Assembly (NCBI RefSeq): GCF_003206135.1
Contig: NZ_PZJT01000001.1
Coordinates: forward strand, 158,826 to 222,825
Source: Salinicola salarius
Lineage (GTDB): Bacteria; Pseudomonadota; Gammaproteobacteria; Pseudomonadales; Halomonadaceae
Length of the DNA: 64,000 nt
Reading direction: 5' to 3'
Below are positions 8,252 through 18,725 of the stretch, piece after piece. Numbering within the stretch: position 1 is the stretch's first letter; each line of letters starts with the position of its first letter. The notes under the pieces are model-generated. The model had not been told where the DNA came from. It did no database searches and worked only from the letters and a program-made list of their open reading frames with translations. The position numbers and the translations under genes were made by a program.

Positions 8252-10306
8252 ATGACCGGCAACTCGGTTCCTCCTCATCGCCATGCCATCCGCTACTCCA
8301 TCCGACATGCCGAACTGGACTGGCGTGTCGACGATGGCGACGTCGAGGCTCCCTTCTCGACCGCTTACGACGATGTCTATTTCTCGCGTCAGGATGGCCG
8401 CGAGGAGAGCCGTTTCGTCTTCATCGACAACAACGATCTGCCACGACGCCTGGCCGCCTGGCGGGCTCGGCGGCCGTTCACGATCGGCGAGACCGGCTTC
8501 GGCACCGGGCTCAACATGCTGTGCGCCTGGGCGTGCTTCGATGAGAACGCTCCTGCCGAGGCCAGGCTGCATCTGGTCTCGACCGAGAAGCATCCGCTCA
8601 CCCGCGAGGCGCTGGAACGCGCCTGGCGCAGCTGGCCGCAGCTGTCGTCCCGGGCCGCTTCGCTGCTCGAGCAGTGGCCCCCGGCCGTGGCTGGTGTCCA
8701 CCGCCTGCAGCTGGATGCCCGCGTCATCCTGGACCTTCACTTCGGCGATGCCGCGGACTGCCTGTCGCAGCTGGACGGCCAGGTCGACGCCTGGTTCCTC
8801 GACGGTTTCGCGCCGTCGAAGAATCCCGACATGTGGCGCCTTGAGCTGTTCGAGGCCATGGCCGCCGCCAGCCGGCCGGGGGCGACCTTTGCCACTTTCA
8901 CCTGCGCGGGGTTCGTTCGCCGCGGCCTGGCCGCGGCCGGCTTCCACTGGCGCAAGGTGCCGGGCTTCGGCCGCAAGCGGGAGATGCTGCGCGGCGAGCG
9001 GGACGAATCGATGCGACCTGCGTCCGAGTCGACGCGACCTGCGTCCGAGACCATTTCCGCTCGAGCGGCGACCCCCTGGTTCCAGCCGCCGCCCGCTCGG
9101 CCGGCGGCGCACGTGGCCGTGATCGGCGCCGGTATCGCCGGCACCAGCGTGGCGGCGGCACTGGCGCGCCGGGGCAGTCGGGTGACGCTGGTGGATCGCG
9201 CGGGCATCGCGGCCGGGGCATCCGGCAATCCTCAGGCCGCGCTCTACGTCAAACTGGCGGTGGAACCCAATCTCCAGAGCCGCTTCTATCTCGCCGCGCT
9301 GCTCTACACGCAGCGCTGGCTGGCGCGCCTCGATCCCCAGCGCCGCTGGTGGTCGGACTGCGGGCTGCTGCAACTGGCCGGGGACGCGCGTGGCATCGAA
9401 CGCCAGCGCCGGTTCCTGGACCTCTACGATCTGCCGTCGACGGTCGTCTCCGCCAGCGAGCCCGCCGACGCCACGTCACTCGCCGGCATCGATCTGGAAG
9501 AGGCTGCCCTCCATTATCCCCAGGCGGGCTGGGTGGATCCGGTGGCGCTGTGTCGTCACCTCGCGGCGACGCCCGGCGTCGAAATACGCCAGGCCGAACT
9601 TCGTTCACTGCGGGAGACGGAAAGCGGCTGGCAGTTGCAGCTGGGCCAGAGCCCGCTGTGCGTCGACCAGGTCGTGTTCGCCACCGGCCACGCCAGCCGC
9701 GACTGGCTCGATGGCCTGCCGCTGCAATCGGTTCGCGGCCAGGTGTCCACCCTGGCGCTACCGCAGCAGGCCGAGTCCGGCAACGGTCCGGCCCTGGAGC
9801 GCGTACTCTGCGCCGAGGGCTACGTGATGCCGGCCCGCAACGGAATGCTCACCTTCGGCGCGACCTTCTCGCCCCACGATGCCGATACGACGCTGCGCGA
9901 ATCGGATCATCGCCGCAATCTCGACGAGCTGACCCGGACGGCTCCGACGCTGGCCCGCCAGTTTGCCGGAATCAATCCCGCCAGTTGCGGCGGCCGCGCC
10001 AGCGTTCGTGCCGCCAGCCCGGACAAGACGCCCTACGTCGGGCCGCTGCCGGACGTCGCACGCTGGCGCAACGACTACGCCGCGCTGGGCAAGGACGCCA
10101 GGCGCCGCTTCGAATGCCCCGGCAGCCACTATCCGGGATTGTGGGTCACGACCGCGCACGGCTCCCGCGGCATGGTCAGCGCCCCGCTGTGTGCCGAACT
10201 GATCGCCTCACGGCTATACGATGAACCAATGCCGCTGGAACGCGAGCTGGTGGATCACCTCCACCCCGGTCGACGCATCATTGCCGACCTGATTCGCGGG
10301 CGCTGA
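8252..10306 (+). CDS. mnmC: Bifunctional tRNA 5-(aminomethyl)-2-thiouridine methyltransferase / FAD oxidoreductase MnmC
   Basis: The protein has about 684 residues, the usual length of the fused enzyme. The N-terminal methyltransferase half shows the SAM-binding block TGFGTGLNML and DAWFLDGFAPSKNPDMW. The C-terminal half starts about residue 289 with the FAD motif VIGAGIAGTSVAAALARRG and continues with DAAO-type motifs. It performs the last two steps of mnm5s2U34 synthesis in tRNAs for Lys, Glu and Gln: oxidative removal of carboxymethyl from cmnm5s2U, then methylation. ATG 8252 or GTG 8243 could be the start; neither has a strong ribosome site. The linker between the halves carries a 21-bp tandem duplication. 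The gene stands alone downstream of the DnaA-box cluster. Confidence 0.95.
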   Translation: MTGNSVPPHRHAIRYSIRHAELDWRVDDGDVEAPFSTAYDDVYFSRQDGREESRFVFIDNNDLPRRLAAWRARRPFTIGETGFGTGLNMLCAWACFDENAPAEARLHLVSTEKHPLTREALERAWRSWPQLSSRAASLLEQWPPAVAGVHRLQLDARVILDLHFGDAADCLSQLDGQVDAWFLDGFAPSKNPDMWRLELFEAMAAASRPGATFATFTCAGFVRRGLAAAGFHWRKVPGFGRKREMLRGERDESMRPASESTRPASETISARAATPWFQPPPARPAAHVAVIGAGIAGTSVAAALARRGSRVTLVDRAGIAAGASGNPQAALYVKLAVEPNLQSRFYLAALLYTQRWLARLDPQRRWWSDCGLLQLAGDARGIERQRRFLDLYDLPSTVVSASEPADATSLAGIDLEEAALHYPQAGWVDPVALCRHLAATPGVEIRQAELRSLRETESGWQLQLGQSPLCVDQVVFATGHASRDWLDGLPLQSVRGQVSTLALPQQAESGNGPALERVLCAEGYVMPARNGMLTFGATFSPHDADTTLRESDHRRNLDELTRTAPTLARQFAGINPASCGGRASVRAASPDKTPYVGPLPDVARWRNDYAALGKDARRRFECPGSHYPGLWVTTAHGSRGMVSAPLCAELIASRLYDEPMPLERELVDHLHPGRRIIADLIRGR
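9008..9049 (+). repeat. 21-bp in-frame tandem duplication in the MnmC interdomain linker
   Basis: Bases 9008-9028 and 9029-9049 match at 20 of 21 positions. They encode SMRPASE followed by STRPASE, between the methyltransferase and oxidase domains, so the insertion keeps frame and falls in a flexible segment. Confidence 0.85.
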
Positions 10307-10334
10307 AACGCCCTCTGCGTTCCGGGGAGCCTCC

Positions 10335-10369
10335 GATTGACGCCGTATTGCCCAAGGGAATCGTCAATC
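10335..10369. terminator. Possible weak bidirectional hairpin between mnmC and the response regulator
   Basis: GATTGACG (10335-10342) pairs with CGTCAATC (10362-10369) in the gap between two converging genes. The loop is long and there is no clear T tract, so this is a weak candidate. Confidence 0.3.
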
Positions 10370-10382
10370 AGGTTTGCTGGCC

Positions 10383-11114
10383 TCACGAGCCCGGCATGCC
10401 GGCCTCTCCCAGATGCGCCAGCGTCTCGCCATCGAGGCAGCGGTAGGTGAAGGAGGGGCGGCCGATCTGGCCGTAATGGAAGGACTCCTCGAGCACGCCG
10501 CGATCCACCAGATGCTTGAGGTACTTGCGCACCGATACCCGCGACATGCCGGTGTTCTCGCTCAGCGCCTCGGTGGTGAAAGGTTCGCCGTCCTGTTCGG
10601 CGGCGGCTCTCGCCACCTGGGCGAGCGAGTTGGTCGTCAGCCCCTTGGGCAGGTCGCCGGGGCGGGCCGGCTGGGCAGCGACCGAGTCGCGACGGAACAG
10701 CGCATCCAGATCGCGCTGGTGTGCGCGCGCCGGCAGCCGGGACAGCCGCCGGTGGGTATCGAGACAGCGGGTCAGGGCCTCCTTGAAGCGCTCGAACTCG
10801 AAGGGCTTGACCAGATAGTCGCTGACGCCGAGATGCTTGGCTTCACGCACGGTTTCCATTTCCGAAGCCGCCGTGATCAGCACGATCTGGATATCCCTGG
10901 CCTGGCGACGCAGGTCGCGCACCAGCGAGAGGCCATTATGCCCGCGGAGATAGACATCGAGCAGGAGCAGATCCACCGACTCCCGCGCCAGCAAGTCTCT
11001 GGCCGCCGGCAAGTCTTCGCACTGCGCCACCAGATCGATGCCGTCAATGCGATTGAGAAACTCGACATTGAGCCGCATCACCATCGGATCATCTTCTACT
11101 ACCAATACGCGCAT
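10383..11114 (-). CDS. Response regulator of the CitB/DcuR/DpiA family
   Basis: The protein has 243 residues. The receiver domain shows the acidic pair ED at 7-8, phospho-acceptor Asp at about 53 (LLLLDVYLRGHNG), a conserved Thr/Ala (LITAASEM) and Lys at about 105 (LVKPFEF). The C-terminal winged-helix output domain has TGMSRVSVRKYLKHLVDRGVL and ends with the family-type GRPSFTYR. Members partner with CitA/DcuS-type kinases and activate transporters or enzymes for C4-dicarboxylates, citrate or malate. It lies 3 nt after the kinase stop. The 2-hydroxycarboxylate transporter divergent from the kinase is the likely target. Confidence 0.93.
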   Translation of the reverse strand: MRVLVVEDDPMVMRLNVEFLNRIDGIDLVAQCEDLPAARDLLARESVDLLLLDVYLRGHNGLSLVRDLRRQARDIQIVLITAASEMETVREAKHLGVSDYLVKPFEFERFKEALTRCLDTHRRLSRLPARAHQRDLDALFRRDSVAAQPARPGDLPKGLTTNSLAQVARAAAEQDGEPFTTEALSENTGMSRVSVRKYLKHLVDRGVLEESFHYGQIGRPSFTYRCLDGETLAHLGEAGMPGS

Positions 11115-11117
11115 GGA

Positions 11118-12719
11118 TCACGTCACTCCGTCGGTTACCCGCGTTACCGCCATCGCATAGGGTACTGTCACCTCGATCAGCGTGCCACGCCCCAGCGTCG
11201 AATAGAGAGCCAGCGAGCCACCGAGCGATTCCACGTGCGTCTTGACCATGGCCAACCCATAGCCTCGACCCTCGCCCTTGGAAGAAACCCCCTGCTCCAT
11301 GGCGAGCCGCTGCTGATCCTCGGCCATGCCTTTGCCGTTGTCCGACACGTGCAGCGAGAGCGCGCCGGCGTCGACGCCCAGTGTCAGGCTCACCTGGGGC
11401 GCCTCGCGCCCGGCCACCGCCTCGAACGCGTTCTCCACCAGATTGCCGATGATCGATACCAGCAGATGGATGGTCTCGCTTTCGTCGGGCGCCGGAATCT
11501 CGCTTTCCAGATCGATCTCGAACGCCACTCGCCGCTCTCTGGCCTCGCTGCCCTTGGCCAGCAGAAAGCCGGCCAGGACCGGATCCCTGACCCCGGCGAT
11601 CCGGGCCGCTGCCGGCGCGATCAGGGTGTCGTCCAGCTCACGCAGATAACGCTCCAGGCGCCCCAGATCACGCAACTGCACGAGCCCCAGGATGACGTGC
11701 AACCGGTTCTTGAATTCATGGGTGGAGGCACGCAGTGCCTGGGCGTATCGGCTGACGCCGGTCAGCTCTTCGGCGAGCCGATTCACTTCGCTGCGATCTC
11801 GCAGCGTCACCACGCTCCCGTCGGCGCCGCGTTCGCCGCGAATGGGCACCCGATTGACGATCAGCGCTCGCCCGTTCAGCGTCAGCCGGCGGTCGAGCGA
11901 GGAAACGCCGCTGTCGAACAGCTCCTTTAGCGTCGCGGCCGGAATCCCCGCACCGTCCTCTGCCGCCGAGGAACCCAGCAATTGGCAGGCCGCCGGATTG
12001 ACCAGCGTGATCTCTCCCTCGCCATTGATCGCCAGAACTCCTTCGTGCAGCGAGGAGAGCATCGCCTGACGCTCCCGAACCCACTGGGAGATCTGGTGCG
12101 GCTCGAATCCCAGCAGGATCCGCTTGATATAGCGCGCCAGGCACCAGGCGCCCGAGGCCCCGATCAGCATCAGTAGTGAAATACCCAGCAGCAAACCCTG
12201 GCGCCGCTCGGCCAGCAACAGGCCGACACGGCTGAGCGTGACCCCGGTCGAGACGGCACCGATGACCGTGCCGCCGGCATCGAGCACGGGCGAGAATCCG
12301 CGAATGCTGACGCCCAGCGTGCCCTCCGAGCGAGAGACGTAGGATTCCCCGGCCAGCGCGGGGTCTTCGTCGCCACCCCGGAAGTGCCGCCCGACCTCGT
12401 CGGGATCGGGATGCGTCAGGCGTAGATGATCGAGATCCATGACGGTGATGAAATCCACCCCCAGGCGCTCGCGCAGTCTCTCGATCTGCTGACGCAGGGC
12501 GGAATCGGGGTCGTGGACGATGGGGCGGGCGGAGAGCGCCGCCTTGATATCACTGCGGTCGGCCAGCACCGTCGCCAGCCCCATCACCCTCTCGCCCTGG
12601 GTGTCCTCGAGATTGGCGCGCAGCTGGTAGTTGAACAACAACAGCGCCACGCCCAGCGTCAGCACGATCATGCTGGCGACCAGGATGAATATCTGGGCAC
12701 TCAGACGTAGCCGTTTCAC
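11118..12719 (-). CDS. Sensor histidine kinase of the CitA/DcuS family
   Basis: Layout: a short basic start, TM1 (SAQIFILVASMIVLTLGVALLL), a periplasmic PDC/CACHE sensor of about 130 residues, TM2 (GLLLGISLLMLIGASGAW), a PAS domain (EGVLAINGEGEITLVNPAA), then a DHp segment with the DcuS-type phospho-acceptor box STHEFKNRLHVILGL. The ATPase domain follows with the N box NLVENAFEA, DNGKGM and GRGYGLAMV. It senses a periplasmic carboxylate and phosphorylates the adjacent regulator. I chose GTG 12719, which has GGTGGGA upstream and gives a family-like N-terminus. The frame extends to ATG 12863, adding 48 residues without a good ribosome site. The ligand is not determinable, but 2-hydroxycarboxylates such as malate or citrate are suggested by the neighbour. 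Confidence 0.9.
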   Translation of the reverse strand: MKRLRLSAQIFILVASMIVLTLGVALLLFNYQLRANLEDTQGERVMGLATVLADRSDIKAALSARPIVHDPDSALRQQIERLRERLGVDFITVMDLDHLRLTHPDPDEVGRHFRGGDEDPALAGESYVSRSEGTLGVSIRGFSPVLDAGGTVIGAVSTGVTLSRVGLLLAERRQGLLLGISLLMLIGASGAWCLARYIKRILLGFEPHQISQWVRERQAMLSSLHEGVLAINGEGEITLVNPAACQLLGSSAAEDGAGIPAATLKELFDSGVSSLDRRLTLNGRALIVNRVPIRGERGADGSVVTLRDRSEVNRLAEELTGVSRYAQALRASTHEFKNRLHVILGLVQLRDLGRLERYLRELDDTLIAPAAARIAGVRDPVLAGFLLAKGSEARERRVAFEIDLESEIPAPDESETIHLLVSIIGNLVENAFEAVAGREAPQVSLTLGVDAGALSLHVSDNGKGMAEDQQRLAMEQGVSSKGEGRGYGLAMVKTHVESLGGSLALYSTLGRGTLIEVTVPYAMAVTRVTDGVT

Positions 12720-12863
12720 GCCACGTTCCCACCAGCCGGGCGCATGGACCCGATCTCGAAAGGCCTGCCGCCGCGTCGAGCCAATTCGGACATCTTCCAC
12801 TACTCCTCTTTGCGATACCGACCCGCCAGCTGCCCCTTGAGGTAACCAGCCGGTAACCGCCAT

Positions 12864-13063
12864 GGCTTTAGACCATGGTGGTATACCCTCCAGACCAGGC
12901 CTGTGCAGCCTTCAAGCACGTTTCTTTCAATAGTTTATAAAGGCTTTAATAATTTCCTAAAACTTGGTCGACACCGTGAGGTCACTATCCTCGGCACCGT
13001 ACTGCCCGCCGGGCAAGAATCCCGCTTACCGCCCTTTGGGCGAGAATCCATGGGGAGCCAACC
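12864..13063. promoter_or_regulatory. Divergent control region between the two-component system and the 2HCT transporter
   Basis: This gap holds the only markedly AT-rich segment nearby (about 12925-12965, including TTTATAAAGGCTTTAATAAT). CitB/DcuR-type regulators bind AT-rich sites, so this is the expected operator and promoter zone for the transporter. No exact operator or sigma-54 site was recognised. Confidence 0.4.
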
Positions 13064-14377
13064 ATGACTTCAACCGTGACGCAAACTGCACAGGCCGATT
13101 CCGGCCATCGAGACAGCTGGCTGTCGACGCCGATTTTCGGCATTCCCCTACCACTTTTCGCCATCGCCACCATTGTCTTGATCATCTCCATGGCGACGGA
13201 CACGATCCCGACCGGGATGATCGGCGCCCTGCTGGTGATGATGATCCTCGGTGAGCTCATGGGCTTCATCGGTGATCGGCTGCCGATCGTCAAGAGCTAT
13301 CTCGGCGGCGGCGCGATCCTGGCCATCTTCGGCGCCGCCGCGCTGGTCTATGTGCAGTGGCTGCCGACCGGCGTCGTCGACAACGTGACCCAGTTCATGA
13401 AAGGCGGCGGCTTCCTCAATTTCTATATCGCCGCGCTGATCACCGGCAGCATTCTGGGCATGGACTCCCGCGTGCTGGTCAAGGTCGGCTCGCGCTACGC
13501 CTTGCCGCTGGTCTGCGCCGTGCTGTTCGCCGCCCTGTTCGCGATCGCCGTCGGCTGGGTGATGGGCTTCTCGCCGCAGGACGCGGTCGTGGTCATCGCC
13601 CTGCCGATCATGGGCGGCGGCATGGGCGCCGGTGCGGTACCGATGAGCCAGATCTACGAGCAACTGCTGGGTCAGCCGGCCAGTTACTACATCTCCATTC
13701 TGGTACCGGCACTGGCATTGGGTAACGTCTTCGCCATCATCATCGCCGGCCTGCTCAATGGCCTGGCCAACCGCATGCCGAGCCTGACCGGCAACGGCCA
13801 GATGATGCCGGGCGTGGAAATCGAAGAGCGCGAGAGCAAACCCGACCTCTCCAAGCTGGGTATCGGCGTCGTCGCTGCGCTCACCTTCTTCGTCGCCGGC
13901 GAGATTCTGGGCGGATTCATTCCGCTGCATCCGTACGCGCTGATGATCATTCTGGTCGCCGTTCTCAAGATCGCCAACGTCGTGCCGGAATCGATCAACG
14001 ACGCCGCGGCGCAGTGGTTCCAGTTCGTCGCCAAGAACTGGACCTTTGCCCTGCTGTTCGGCATCGGCATCGCCTACACCGATCTCGGCCAGGTGATCGA
14101 CGCCATCTCCATCACCTACGTGCTGATCGTCTTTGCCGTCGTCGCCGGCGCAGCCTTCGGTGCCGGCCTGGTCGGCAAGCTGGTCGGCTTCTACCCGATC
14201 GAGTCCGCGATCACTGCCGGGCTGTGCATGGCCAACATGGGCGGCACCGGGGACGTGGCCGTGCTCTCCGCTGCCAAGCGCATGCAACTGATGCCGTTCG
14301 CGCAGATTTCGTCACGCCTCGGTGGTGCGCTGATCCTGCTCATCTCCAGTATCGTGGTGCCGCTATTCTTCACCTGA
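13064..14377 (+). CDS. 2-hydroxycarboxylate transporter family permease (CitS/MaeN/CimH type)
   Basis: This is a 437-residue inner-membrane protein with about 11-12 hydrophobic helices. The two family re-entrant-loop motifs are visible: GGGMGAGAVPMSQIYE in the first half and MANMGGTGDVAVLSAAKRM in the second, which also contains the basic residue expected at the substrate site. Members are Na+- or H+-coupled symporters or exchangers for malate, citrate or lactate. It lies downstream of and divergent from a CitA/DcuS-type two-component pair, which implies substrate-induced expression. A strong rho-independent terminator follows. No citrate lyase or malic enzyme gene is adjacent, so malate or citrate cannot be chosen. 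Confidence 0.94.
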   Translation: MTSTVTQTAQADSGHRDSWLSTPIFGIPLPLFAIATIVLIISMATDTIPTGMIGALLVMMILGELMGFIGDRLPIVKSYLGGGAILAIFGAAALVYVQWLPTGVVDNVTQFMKGGGFLNFYIAALITGSILGMDSRVLVKVGSRYALPLVCAVLFAALFAIAVGWVMGFSPQDAVVVIALPIMGGGMGAGAVPMSQIYEQLLGQPASYYISILVPALALGNVFAIIIAGLLNGLANRMPSLTGNGQMMPGVEIEERESKPDLSKLGIGVVAALTFFVAGEILGGFIPLHPYALMIILVAVLKIANVVPESINDAAAQWFQFVAKNWTFALLFGIGIAYTDLGQVIDAISITYVLIVFAVVAGAAFGAGLVGKLVGFYPIESAITAGLCMANMGGTGDVAVLSAAKRMQLMPFAQISSRLGGALILLISSIVVPLFFT

Positions 14378-14401
14378 ACCGGCTCTGACCGCAACGGCAA
14401 T

Positions 14402-14436
14402 GGCGCCCCGTTCTCAAGAACGGAGGCGCCGTTTTG
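14402..14436 (+). terminator. Rho-independent terminator after the 2HCT permease
   Basis: GGCGCC and CCGTTC pair with GAACGG and GGCGCC around a TCAA loop (14402-14430), followed by GTTTTGGTTT. It is well placed 25 bp after the stop. Confidence 0.85.
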
Positions 14437-14520
14437 GTTTGCTGATAAACCGATACGCTTGAATTCCCCACCCGATGACGCCTTCCAGAACGGCGCTGAA
14501 CGACGATCGCCGCGCCGGGT

Positions 14521-14655
14521 CTCGCGTCATGGATGACGCGAGAGGCGCGTTGGGCAGGATGCCCTTTCGCGCCGACCCGAGCACGGGCGGTTGGCGTTCA
14601 GGGGCTCGCCGTCTGGGGCGTCAAGAAAGGGGAGCGCGAGGGGCTTGCCCCTCGC
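14521..14655. repeat. Intergenic cluster of three perfect hairpins (REP/BIME-like)
   Basis: In the gene-free stretch 14437-14741 three inverted repeats follow one another: CTCGCGTCAT/ATGACGCGAG (14521-14542); a nested stem GGCGCG/CGCGCC with GGGCA/TGCCC inside (14544-14573); and GCGAGGGGC/GCCCCTCGC (14636-14655). No convincing coding frame covers them. GC-rich hairpin clusters of this kind resemble REP/BIME elements. Whether copies exist elsewhere in the genome cannot be seen from this window. Confidence 0.55.
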
Positions 14656-14741
14656 AATAATGAGCAAAAGGGCGGTTGATGCTCGGTCAGTGGTAAGCAA
14701 ATGCTGCTCGAATTAGTCACCTGGCAAAACGGACACACCGT

Positions 14742-17113
<2,372 letters not shown>

Positions 17114-17150
17114 TCAGGGCCGGACCCAGCCCGAGCCCCTGAAACGAAAC

Positions 17151-17180
17151 GACGACGGGGCCTCGAAGGGCCCCGTCGTC
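17151..17180 (-). terminator. Rho-independent terminator downstream of zipA
   Basis: A 12-bp perfect stem, GACGACGGGGCC (17151-17162) with GGCCCCGTCGTC (17169-17180), is followed on the minus strand by GTTTCGTTTC. Confidence 0.8.
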
Positions 17181-17210
17181 AAGTTCGGCTCGGTTCGAGC
17201 CTTTGCCAAC

Positions 17211-18518
17211 TCAATTGGCTTGATAGCGATGCAGCCGATGGCGACGCTCGAACTCCTGCACCCGCTGGCGCGCGAACTCGATCGTCTGGGCGGTCATCAC
17301 GCTGTGGTTCTCGTCCTTGAGTTCGCCACCGAGGTTGCGCACCAGCACCATCGCGGTTTCCAGCATCGCCTCGAAAGCGGCCGCGGTGTCGTTGGCGCCC
17401 GGCAGCGGCATCAGGAAGGAAACCCCCGGCGTCACGATTTCCTGCATGCTGTCGAGATCGAAGACGCCCGGCTTGACCACGTTGACCATCGAGAATTGAA
17501 GCTCGCTGTCATCGGCTTCGGTCTCGTAGCGATGGAAAATGCCCATCTCGCTGAAACGCAGGCCGCAGGCCAGCATCAGGTTGAGCAGGTCGGCACCGTC
17601 GAATCCGTCGTCGGTTCTCGCCAATACGCTGATGACGATGATCTCTTCGGCGTGCGACAGGGTCTCGCGAGCGCGGGCGGCACTCACGTGGTGACGCTTG
17701 GCGCGCTCCACCGCCGGATGCGGCGTCACGACGTCGTGTCGTGGCGACACGCTGAGCTCGTCGGCTGGCGCGACGGGCCGTTCGGCCATCTCCGGTTCGA
17801 CACGGCGTTCCGCAAGGGTCGGCTCGGACTGATCGACCGGTTGCACCTCATCGGCTCCACGGTCACCGTCATACGCCATTGGCGCACCTTCCGGCGGCAC
17901 CAGCGTCGTGATCTTCAGGCGGCTGGCGTGATCGGCGGCATCGGCCTCCCGAGACGCCGGACCTGGTTGCTGATGGCGTTCAGCTTTCTGAATCCGCGCC
18001 GCTTCGGCGTCGCGACTGACTGCTTCCGGTTCACGGCCGGCATCGTCGCGTCTGGCATCGTCGCGTCGGTGACTCAGGCGATGCGCCGAATCACTGACAC
18101 GCTTGGCACCGGCACGAACGGCATTCTTGAACTTTTGCTGCACATCGACACTGTGCTGCTTGTCGGCAAACGAAGAGCGCGTTCGGCGATCGACGATACT
18201 GCTCTGCAGTTCCTCTTTCGGAATTCGCGCCTGCCGCTTGGGTTCGGAAGGCCTGATCGGCTCCGAGCCGTTGCCGCTGCGTTCAAACGTCGCCGGACGT
18301 ACGACACGTGCCCCTCCATTGGGCAATTCCCAGTTGACCTCGGCCTCGCGGGCCGCCTGCTCCGGATCCCTTTCGGATCCGCCGTCGATCTCACTGTCTT
18401 CGATCGTCTGATCGAGGCGTGGAACCCGACGTTGGCGCTGAAGACGACGGAAACCATCGATCACGATGGTCGCCACCAAAACCAGCCCCAGGATGATCAG
18501 CCACTCTCTTAGTTCCAT
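17211..18518 (-). CDS. zipA: Cell division protein ZipA
   Basis: The protein has 435 residues. A single N-terminal TM helix with the outside N-terminus (MELREWLIILGLVLVATIVIDGF) anchors it. A charged, low-complexity linker of about 250 residues follows, rich in Arg/Asp/Glu and including a duplicated DDAR segment. The conserved C-terminal FtsZ-binding domain starts near VISVLARTDDGFDG and contains GVFDLDSMQEIVTPGVSFLMPLP. ZipA tethers the FtsZ ring to the inner membrane. The linker is longer than in E. coli. It lies 208 bp after the smc stop on the same strand, the conserved smc-zipA-ligA order. Confidence 0.95.
   Translation of the reverse strand: MELREWLIILGLVLVATIVIDGFRRLQRQRRVPRLDQTIEDSEIDGGSERDPEQAAREAEVNWELPNGGARVVRPATFERSGNGSEPIRPSEPKRQARIPKEELQSSIVDRRTRSSFADKQHSVDVQQKFKNAVRAGAKRVSDSAHRLSHRRDDARRDDAGREPEAVSRDAEAARIQKAERHQQPGPASREADAADHASRLKITTLVPPEGAPMAYDGDRGADEVQPVDQSEPTLAERRVEPEMAERPVAPADELSVSPRHDVVTPHPAVERAKRHHVSAARARETLSHAEEIIVISVLARTDDGFDGADLLNLMLACGLRFSEMGIFHRYETEADDSELQFSMVNVVKPGVFDLDSMQEIVTPGVSFLMPLPGANDTAAAFEAMLETAMVLVRNLGGELKDENHSVMTAQTIEFARQRVQEFERRHRLHRYQAN
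18039..18068. repeat. 15-bp in-frame duplication in the ZipA linker
   Basis: GGCATCGTCGCGTCT (18039-18053) and GGCATCGTCGCGTCG (18054-18068) differ at one base. On the coding strand they add a repeated DDAR-type unit to the disordered linker. Confidence 0.75.
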
Positions 18519-18725
18519 GGGTCGTCTTGCCTGTTCGCGGTGCCACTATGCTGGAAGAGGACAACATGCTCATGCATGTCCGCACTAGCATAGCGTGATT
18601 TGTCAAAAATGGGCCACTTTTTTTCTTTGTCAAGCGAAGTTTTGCCCACCAGCAATCACCCTTCAATTCATCCCGTGCGCGATATCCTATTACGCCGTAA
18701 GCCGGTTTGGCTATTTTCGCCAGTA

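Noticed and set aside
10374..11930. A long open frame on the plus strand over the response regulator and kinase genes
   Set aside because: It is antisense to a complete two-component pair with all motifs; its translation is His/Gln/Arg-rich with no family features. Long antisense frames are common at this G+C content.
14475..14660. A 61-codon plus-strand frame in the hairpin cluster
   Set aside because: It is built from the inverted repeats and has no ribosome site or family features.
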